The notes under the pieces are model-generated. The model was not told where the DNA came from. It ran no database searches and worked only from the letters and a program-made list of their open reading frames with translations. From the NCBI GenBank assembly GCA_030429235.1, contig JAUIDB010000012.1, positions 62,001 through 126,000 on the forward strand: a DNA stretch of 64,000 nucleotides, given 5' to 3'. This stretch comes from Thermoanaerobaculia bacterium (GTDB taxonomy: Bacteria; Acidobacteriota; Thermoanaerobaculia; Multivoradales; JAIOJS01). The first letter of the stretch is position 1. Every line of letters begins with the position of its first letter. The translations under genes and the position numbers were made by a program. Below, piece after piece: positions 56,055 through 64,000 of this stretch.

Positions 56055-59000
56055 ATGTTGCGGCGGTACTCGCCGCCGACCTCGTAGAGGGCTCGACTGA
56101 TCTGACCGAGGCTACAGCATTCCACCGCCTCCATCAGGGCTTCGAACAGGTTCTCGCCCGCCAGCGCCGCCTCTTGCAGCGCCGCGAGGGCCGGCGGAGC
56201 GGCCTCGGCGTGCCGTTGGTGGAAGGCCTCCAACCGTTCGATGCAACCCTCCTTCTCCTCACGGCTGGCGCGCGAGAGCGCGACTTCGGCGGGCGGCCCA
56301 GCCTCGCTGGCGTTGCGCGCCAGGAAGGTGTTGACGCCGACGATCGGAAGCTCGCCGGTGTGTTTGAGGGTCTCGTACTTCAACGAGTCGCTCTGAATCT
56401 GGCCCCGCTGGTACTGGAGTTCCATCGCTCCGAGGACCCCGCCACGTTCGGTCAGTCGGTCGAACTCGGCCAGCACCGCTTCCTCCACCAGGTCGGTCAG
56501 CTCCTCGACCACGAAACTGCCCTGCGTCGCGTTCTCGCAGAACACCAGGCCGAACTCCTGATTGATGATGTGCTGGATCGCCACGGCTCGGCGCACCGAC
56601 TCCTCGGTCGGCGTGGTGATCGCCTCGTCGTAGGCATTCGTGTGCAGGCTCTGCGCGTTGTCGAAGGTTGCGAGCAGAGCCTGCAAAGTGGTGCGGATGT
56701 CGTTGAACTCGATCTCCATGGCGTGCAGCGAACGTCCGCTGGTCTGGATGTGGTACTTGAGTTTCTGGCTCCGCTCGTTGGCGCCGTAGATCTCGCGCAT
56801 CGCGACCGCCCAGATCCGCCGAGCGACTCGACCGATCACGCTGTACTCGGTGTCCATCCCGTTGGAGAAGAAGAACGACAGGTTGGGCGCGAACCGGTCG
56901 ATATCCATGCCCCGGGCCAGGTAGTACTCGACGTAGGTGAAGCCGTTGGCCAGGGTGAATGCGAGTTGGTGGATCGGATTGGCGCCCGCTTCCGCGATGT
57001 GGTACCCGCTGATCGAAACGCTGTAGAAGTTGCGAACGTTCTCGTCGATGAAGAACTGCTGAATGTCGCCCATCATGCGCAGGGCGAACTCGATCGAGAA
57101 GATGCAGGTGTTCTGCCCCTGATCCTCTTTCAGGATGTCGGCCTGTACGGTCCCCCGCACCTGCTGCAGCGTCTGGCTGCGGATCTTCTGGTACTCCTCG
57201 TCGCTCAAGCGGGCGCGCACCTCCTGCCAGGTGGCCCCCCGCCTGCCGTCGGGCTGGAGGGCCTCGTCCTCGGAGATGTCGAGGCGACCGGCCTCCCGGA
57301 GAAAGCGCCGCGACTGTTGCCGCACGGCGGTGGCGAAGAAGAAGGCCAGGATCGTCGGAGCGGGACCGTTGATCGTCATCGATACCGAGGTGTCCGACGC
57401 ACAGAGATCGAAACCGGCGTAGAGCTGTTCGGCCTCTTCCACCGTGAAGATCGAGACCCCACTCTCGCCGATTTTGCCGTAGATGTCGGGGCGCCAGCCC
57501 GGGTCTTCGCCGTAGAGGGTGATCGAGTCGAAGGCGGTCGACAGACGCTTGGCGGGCTGACCATCGGCCAGGTAGTGGAATCGGCGGTTGGTCCGCTCCG
57601 CCGGCCCCTCGCCCGCGAACATCCGGGTGGGGTCCTCGTTGGTCCTCTTGTACGGATAGACACCGGAGGTGAAGGGATACTCGCCCGGAACGTTCTCGAG
57701 CAGCCTCCAGTAGAGACGATCGGCCCACGACTGGTAGCGTGGCCGCATCACCTTGGGAACCTGTGTCTCCGACAGGGTCTCCCGATAGTTCTCGACCCTC
57801 ACCTCGCGGCCGCGCACGGAGTAGCTGAAGACTGGCTCCCGATAATGGGAGTCCCACTCCGGCCAGTCGCGGAGTAGTTCGCGGCAGCGCAGGTCCAGAG
57901 TGTCGACCAGTTGATCGTACTGAGTGCGCAGACCTGAGCGGACCGGGTCCTCGGTCGCCGCCGACGGCGCCAGGTCCTCCGTCGTGAGCGGCCGCCAAGT
58001 CGGGGTTCCCGACGCGGGCAGGTAGTCGAGCAGTTGCAACGCACGATGCACCGCTTCCAGATCTCGAACGATCTCCGCCTGCTCCCGAGCCCAGGTCGTG
58101 TACTCGCGTCGCGCGCGGCTGATCTCGGAGAGATACCGCTCGCGGCGGGGCGGGATGAGGAACTGGCTGCCATCGGTGGCCCGCACCTCGGAGGGCTGAT
58201 GGCGAGAACTCCAACCGAGTTGTGCGCGCTCGTTCAGCCGCTCGATGAGGTGAGCGTAGAGACTGGTCACCCCGGGATCGTTGAAGTGCGCCGCACTCGT
58301 GCCGAAGATCGGCAAGGATTCGGGAGCCTCCGAGAACCGCTGGTGGTTCCGTTGGAACTGCTTGCGAACGTCGCGGAGCGCGTCCTCGCTCCCACGGCGT
58401 GTGAATTTGTTGATCGCGACCAGGTCGGCGTAGTCGAGCATCTCGATCTTCTCGAGTTGGCTCGGGGCGCCGAACTCCGCGGTCATGACGTAGAGAGAGA
58501 CGTCACAGACGTCGACGATGGCGCTGTCCCCTTGGCCGATCCCCGCCGTTTCCACGAAGATCAGGTCGAAGGGGTGCCGCTGCACCACCGACAACACCTC
58601 CGAGAGTGCGGTCGAAACTTCTCCCCGAGCCCCCCGGGTTGCGAGCGACCGCACGAACACGTTGGGGTGCTTCGCGGTGTTGAAGCGAATGCGGTCCCCG
58701 AGGAGAGCGCCTCCGCTGCGCCGCTTGGTCGGGTCCACGCAGAGCACCGCCACCCGCTTGTCCGGGAAGTCCTGCACGAATCGGAGGACCAACTCGTCGG
58801 TCAACGAACTCTTGCCCGCACCGCCCGTCCCGGTGAGTCCGACCACCGGCGCCCGCCGGGCCGCGGACTCGGCCACCGCCCGTGGCCCTAACTTCCCCAA
58901 CTCCGCGAGGGTGATGTCCCGCGCGACCCGAGCGTGTTCTACCTCGGACGTTCCCTCGACCGCCGCGAGGTCGTAGTCGCAGCCCTCGAGGACCTGGTTG

Positions 59001-59440
59001 ATCATCCCCTGCAACCCCATCTGGCGGCCATCCTCCGGCGAGAAGATGCGGTCGATCCCGCGACGGTGCAGTTCTTCGATCTCGGCCGGCACGATCACGC
59101 CACCGCCACCTCCGTAGATCCGCACGTGGGCTCCACCGCGCTCGTCGAGCATCTGTCTCATGTAGGTGAAGTACTCGACGTGCCCCCCCTGGTACGAGGT
59201 CACCGCGACCCCCTGGACATCCTCTTCCAGGGCGGCGGTCACCACCTCCTCGACGCTGCGGTTGTGACCGAGGTGAATGATCTCGGCCCCCGAAGCCTGC
59301 AGGATGCGCCGCATGATGTTGATCGAGGCGTCGTGCCCGTCGAACAGCGCGGCCGAGGTTACGATGCGGACCGGGTGGGTCGGTCGATAGGGCTCGACCA
59401 CCTCGGGTCGAGAGCTGGAAACGGTTGCCGAGTCGGACAT
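56051..59440 (-). CDS. icmF: Fused isobutyryl-CoA mutase IcmF (B12 domain - G-protein chaperone - mutase)
   Basis: A 1129-residue B12 enzyme that interconverts isobutyryl-CoA and n-butyryl-CoA. Order: N-terminal cobalamin domain (ALFDGHDASINIMRRILQAS, with the Co-ligand His), then a MeaI GTPase (VVGLTGTGGAGKSSLTDELV, VAVLCVDPTKRRSGGALLGD), then the mutase barrel. Substrate residues fit IcmF: Phe608 in RMFAGEG and Gln776 in GQNTCIF, where methylmalonyl-CoA mutase has Tyr and Arg. TNRRFHYLADGQPAKRLSTAF is a family block. The GTPase domain is a built-in chaperone for cofactor loading. It is followed by the overlapping dinB-like gene. Confidence 0.95.
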   Translation of the reverse strand: MSDSATVSSSRPEVVEPYRPTHPVRIVTSAALFDGHDASINIMRRILQASGAEIIHLGHNRSVEEVVTAALEEDVQGVAVTSYQGGHVEYFTYMRQMLDERGGAHVRIYGGGGGVIVPAEIEELHRRGIDRIFSPEDGRQMGLQGMINQVLEGCDYDLAAVEGTSEVEHARVARDITLAELGKLGPRAVAESAARRAPVVGLTGTGGAGKSSLTDELVLRFVQDFPDKRVAVLCVDPTKRRSGGALLGDRIRFNTAKHPNVFVRSLATRGARGEVSTALSEVLSVVQRHPFDLIFVETAGIGQGDSAIVDVCDVSLYVMTAEFGAPSQLEKIEMLDYADLVAINKFTRRGSEDALRDVRKQFQRNHQRFSEAPESLPIFGTSAAHFNDPGVTSLYAHLIERLNERAQLGWSSRHQPSEVRATDGSQFLIPPRRERYLSEISRARREYTTWAREQAEIVRDLEAVHRALQLLDYLPASGTPTWRPLTTEDLAPSAATEDPVRSGLRTQYDQLVDTLDLRCRELLRDWPEWDSHYREPVFSYSVRGREVRVENYRETLSETQVPKVMRPRYQSWADRLYWRLLENVPGEYPFTSGVYPYKRTNEDPTRMFAGEGPAERTNRRFHYLADGQPAKRLSTAFDSITLYGEDPGWRPDIYGKIGESGVSIFTVEEAEQLYAGFDLCASDTSVSMTINGPAPTILAFFFATAVRQQSRRFLREAGRLDISEDEALQPDGRRGATWQEVRARLSDEEYQKIRSQTLQQVRGTVQADILKEDQGQNTCIFSIEFALRMMGDIQQFFIDENVRNFYSVSISGYHIAEAGANPIHQLAFTLANGFTYVEYYLARGMDIDRFAPNLSFFFSNGMDTEYSVIGRVARRIWAVAMREIYGANERSQKLKYHIQTSGRSLHAMEIEFNDIRTTLQALLATFDNAQSLHTNAYDEAITTPTEESVRRAVAIQHIINQEFGLVFCENATQGSFVVEELTDLVEEAVLAEFDRLTERGGVLGAMELQYQRGQIQSDSLKYETLKHTGELPIVGVNTFLARNASEAGPPAEVALSRASREEKEGCIERLEAFHQRHAEAAPPALAALQEAALAGENLFEALMEAVECCSLGQISRALYEVGGEYRRNM

Positions 59441-59691
59441 GCACAGGCCTCGCTGGTATCGGGAACGGAGGGGCGCTCTTCTTCAGCGCGCCGGAAGAGT
59501 CATTATCCCATGAGGCGCTCCTCGCCGCCGATCCGACCTGCTACAATGGCGCGCGATCCCGGCTCCTCCAACCTAGCGAGGGCCGTCCCTCAGCATTCAC
59601 CGAGGCCCTCCCCTCGAAGCTTCGTTCCATCGACGCTTCTGGGGATTTCGAGTGTCCAAGACGTCTCCCTCGAACCGAGGGTCTCGCCCGT

Positions 59692-59697
59692 AGGAGG
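59692..59697 (+). promoter_or_regulatory. Consensus ribosome-binding site of the secreted TPR gene
   Basis: AGGAGG ends five bases before the ATG at 59703, a perfect Shine-Dalgarno match that fixes this start. The 262-base divergent gap upstream also has a TACAAT at 59542-59547 on this strand, with no convincing -35. Confidence 0.7.
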
Positions 59698-59702
59698 TTT
59701 CC

Positions 59703-60962
59703 ATGCCACGCCAATCACTTCGCTTCGCACTCGGCTTCGCTGCCCTGCTCTTGTGGTCCGCTACCGTCTGGGCCGGCAGTCAGGGCCGGATCTCCGGCGT
59801 CGTACTCGACGCCGACGGCCAGGCCGTCGCTGACGCCACCGTCACCATCACCGGCCTCGACCGCGACACCGAGGACACGTACACGACGAACAAGAAGGGC
59901 AAGTTCCGCGCCGTCGTGGTCGACGCCAGTCTCAAGCACACCATTCGGATCGAGGCCGAGGGCTTTCAGACGCTCGAGAAGCCCCTCGACATCGGAATCG
60001 GAAGCAACAATCTGCGCTACACCCTGCAAGCCGGAAGCGGTGGCGACGCCGGTACACCCACCCTGCAGGGCGGCCGCGGCGGTCCCTCCAAGGAAGTGGC
60101 CGCGATCTTCAACGCCGGGGCCGAGGCGGCCAACGTGGGGGATCTCACCACAGCGCGCATGAAGTTCGAGGAAGCCCTGGCTCTCGATCCCGAGCTCACG
60201 GTCGCTCACTCGGCACTGGCCGGCATCTACTTCGAAGGCGGCGAGCACGACAAGGCGCTCGCTGCGGTCGAGAAGGGCCTCAGCGAGTCCCCCGACAGCT
60301 CCCGCCTTCTGACCATCGCCTACGAATCCAACCTGGCCCTCGGCAACGACGACCGCGCGTCCGAGATTCTCGAACAGTTGAAGGCCACCGGCGGCGGTCG
60401 CGACGTGTCGATCTCCGTGTTCAACCAGGGAGCCGAAGCGGCGCAGGTCGGTGACCTCACCACCGCGATTGCCAAGTTCAGCCTGGCCCTCGAACTCAAC
60501 CCCGAGTTGGTCAACGCCTTCGGTGGCCTGGCCATGAGCCACCTGGCCAACCACGACTACCAGGAGGCTGCCGACTGGGCCGAGAAGTGGCTCGAAGCCC
60601 AGCCAGGCATGGTGAAGGCGATGCAGGTGAAGTACGACGCCTACCGTCTTCTCGGCGACGAGGAGAAGACCCAGATGGCGTTCGACGACTTCGCGGCCGC
60701 CAACCCGGTCATGTTTGCCAAGAACCTGCACGACCAGGCGAACGCGGCCTTCAACGCCAACCAGATCGATCAAGCGATCCAGATCGCCGAGAGCATCTTG
60801 TCGTTCAAACCCGACCATCCGCGAGCCCACTACATCATGGGACTGTGCATGGTGAACAAGGGCAACATGGCGGAGGCCAAGCAGCATCTGCAGGAGTTCG
60901 CCACCCTGGCCCCAGATGATCCTGACGCTGCCGGCGCCGCCGAGATGGCCAAGAGCCTGTAG
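59703..60962 (+). CDS. Secreted carboxypeptidase-regulatory-like domain + TPR protein
   Basis: A 419-residue exported protein. Signal peptide FALGFAALLLWSATVWAG is followed by a carboxypeptidase regulatory-like (Ig-like) domain at about 26-115 (GRISGVVLDADGQAVADATV, TITGLDRDTEDTYTTNKKGK). After a Gly-rich linker (GSGGDAGTPTLQGGRGGPSK) come TPR repeats at about 135-415. The phrase FNAGAEAANVGDLTTARMKFEEA is closely echoed about 105 residues later as FNQGAEAAQVGDLTTAIAKFSLA, which points to internal duplication. It probably acts as a surface or periplasmic scaffold. It sits alone on the plus strand between the icmF and meaB/mutase genes. Confidence 0.88.
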   Translation: MPRQSLRFALGFAALLLWSATVWAGSQGRISGVVLDADGQAVADATVTITGLDRDTEDTYTTNKKGKFRAVVVDASLKHTIRIEAEGFQTLEKPLDIGIGSNNLRYTLQAGSGGDAGTPTLQGGRGGPSKEVAAIFNAGAEAANVGDLTTARMKFEEALALDPELTVAHSALAGIYFEGGEHDKALAAVEKGLSESPDSSRLLTIAYESNLALGNDDRASEILEQLKATGGGRDVSISVFNQGAEAAQVGDLTTAIAKFSLALELNPELVNAFGGLAMSHLANHDYQEAADWAEKWLEAQPGMVKAMQVKYDAYRLLGDEEKTQMAFDDFAAANPVMFAKNLHDQANAAFNANQIDQAIQIAESILSFKPDHPRAHYIMGLCMVNKGNMAEAKQHLQEFATLAPDDPDAAGAAEMAKSL

Positions 60963-60970
60963 CCCTCATC

Positions 60971-60990
60971 ACGCCCCACGCAGGGCGTGC
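60971..60990. terminator. Hairpin between convergent TPR and meaB genes
   Basis: CACGCCC-CACGCA-GGGCGTG is a perfect 7-bp stem with a 6-base loop, 9 bases after the TPR stop. There is no U-run, only CTCTTCC on the plus strand. It could serve both converging transcripts. Confidence 0.5.
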
Positions 60991-61007
60991 TCTTCCGCAC
61001 GGAACGG

Positions 61008-62038
61008 TCAGTCCTGGCGACTGGCCGTTCCGGCTTCGGGGGTCGCTCTCTCCGCCTCCAACCAATGGTCCAGGAGTTCCCGCGCCGCTAGCGTGGGCAG
61101 TCGTCGGCCCGCCCGAACCGCCCGTTCGAGTTCGAGAGTCGCCGGATCATCGGTCGAGTACCGGCGCAGTCGCGCCTGCAGTTCCTCTTCCACCAACCGC
61201 CACATCCAGCGGACCCGTTGTCCCGCGCGCCGCACCTCGAGTTGCCCTGAGCTCTCCAGGGTGGCCCGGTGGTCGCAAAGCGCCTCCCACAACGTCTCGA
61301 TCCCCTCCCCTTCGAGGGCGCTGATCTTGAGAACTCGGGGCGTCCACCCGTCCTCCTCGCCCCGCAGAAGGTGGAGGGCCAGCGCGTAGTCACGGCGAGC
61401 CCGCTCGGCCGCGGACCGGGTCTCCCCGTCGTCCTTGTTGATGACCAGTAGGTCGACCAGTTCGAGGATCCCTCGCTTGATGCCCTGCAGTTCGTCCCCG
61501 GTGCCCGGGACGAGGAGCACCACGAAACTGTCGACCATCGCCGACACCGCCGCCTCGGACTGCCCCACCCCGACCGTCTCGACCATCACCACGTCGAAAC
61601 CCGCGGCTTCGAGGATCCGCATCGACTCCTGGGTGCGATCCGCGACTCCCCCGAGCGCACCGCCCGAAGGGGTCGGCCGGACGAAGGCCTCGGAGTGCCT
61701 CGCCAGCCCCTCCATGCGGGTCTTGTCCCCCAGGATGCTGCCGCCGGTGCGCTGGCTCGATGGGTCGACCGCCAGCACCGCGACACGGTGCTGGCGTTGC
61801 GTGATCAACCAACGTCCGAGACTCTCGATCAGGGTACTTTTCCCGGCCCCGGGGAGCCCACTGATCCCGATGCGGACCACCGGCTTTGCCGGCGCGTGCT
61901 CCTCCAGGCGTTGCAGCAGCTCGCGCGCCTGCCCTCGATGGTCGTCCCGTCGGCTCTCGACCAGAGTCAGGGCCTTGCCGATGCGCGCCCGATCCCCGGC
62001 CAGGATCCCCTCGATCAGGAGCTCGAGCTGCCCGGTGG

Positions 62039-62042
<4 letters not shown>
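61008..62042 (-). CDS. meaB: MeaB/ArgK-type GTPase chaperone of methylmalonyl-CoA mutase
   Basis: A 344-residue G3E GTPase that gates adenosylcobalamin loading and protects methylmalonyl-CoA mutase. The P-loop is [58 protein letters not shown] and [20 protein letters not shown] are family blocks, and NKDD in [10 protein letters not shown] replaces the usual NKAD base-recognition motif. ATG overlaps the mutase stop by four bases, so expression is coupled to its client enzyme. Confidence 0.95.

Positions 62043-64000
<1,958 letters not shown>

Noticed and set aside
55601-57877. 758-residue plus-strand ORF.
   Set aside because: It is the antisense shadow of dinB/icmF, Arg- and Pro-rich in composition, with no family motif. 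High GC makes long open shadows common here.
56259-58214. 651-residue minus-strand ORF in another frame of icmF.
   Set aside because: Low-complexity Arg/Gly/Ser translation that lies wholly inside icmF.

Overview
The window is 64 kb of uniformly GC-rich, gene-dense bacterial chromosome with about 42 protein genes and one tRNA. No gene-free gap exceeds about 300 bases, and I see no insertion sequence, prophage, CRISPR array or rRNA. The best lineage guess is Acidobacteriota or a close relative. That is an inference from family content: a secreted protein of the 'VWFA-related' type typical of that phylum, secreted carboxypeptidase-regulatory/TPR proteins, a DUF4388 regulator, a TPR-kinase and many lipoproteins. 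No 16S gene is present to test it.

Layout. Bases 1-5,670 (+): the end of a glycogen phosphorylase, a DUF1820 protein, a sulfatase-like lipoprotein with a threonine nucleophile position, and a PilZ-TM-AMIN fusion. Bases 5,700-9,306: rmuC and an arabinokinase-like glycosyltransferase (-) facing a rhomboid-like membrane protein without the expected catalytic residues (+). Bases 9,380-18,360 form a proteostasis block: cbpA, a large DUF4388 protein and lon (-), with clpB (+) diverging from cbpA across a perfect palindrome. Bases 18,335-25,869 (-): REC-GGDEF, TPR-kinase, typA, a DEAD-box helicase and an ElaA acetyltransferase. Bases 25,905-32,788: a MobA-like nucleotidyltransferase, bactofilin coupled to alanine dehydrogenase, tRNA-Gly(CCC), an active four-PDZ HtrA overlapping a gene for an apparently dead HtrA-like protein, and a GYF_2-AIM24 protein.

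Bases 32,927-44,496: a KDPG aldolase (+), then a four-gene (-) run that looks like an extracellular protein-scavenging unit (M28 peptidase, metzincin, OPT peptide transporter, glutaminyl cyclase), then a GAF-SpoIIE phosphatase, the VWFA-related protein with a strong terminator, and a small lipoprotein (+). Bases 44,561-55,461 (-) are housekeeping: a response regulator, valS, birA, coaX, an unknown gene, comEC, miaA, hfq and a TPR lipoprotein with an SLH-like C-terminus. Bases 55,563-64,000 carry B12-dependent acyl-CoA metabolism: icmF with an overlapping dinB-like gene, a secreted TPR protein on the other strand, meaB, and a methylmalonyl-CoA mutase running off the end.

The gene set suggests a heterotroph that degrades proteins outside the cell and imports peptides. 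Alanine dehydrogenase and the two mutase systems could then feed amino-acid and branched or odd-chain acyl-CoA carbon into central metabolism. I found no single large novel gene system. The most unusual items are the HtrA/pseudo-HtrA pair, the PilZ-AMIN fusion, the repeat-kinase with inverted domain order, the TPR-SLH lipoprotein coupled to hfq, and two structured non-coding elements.
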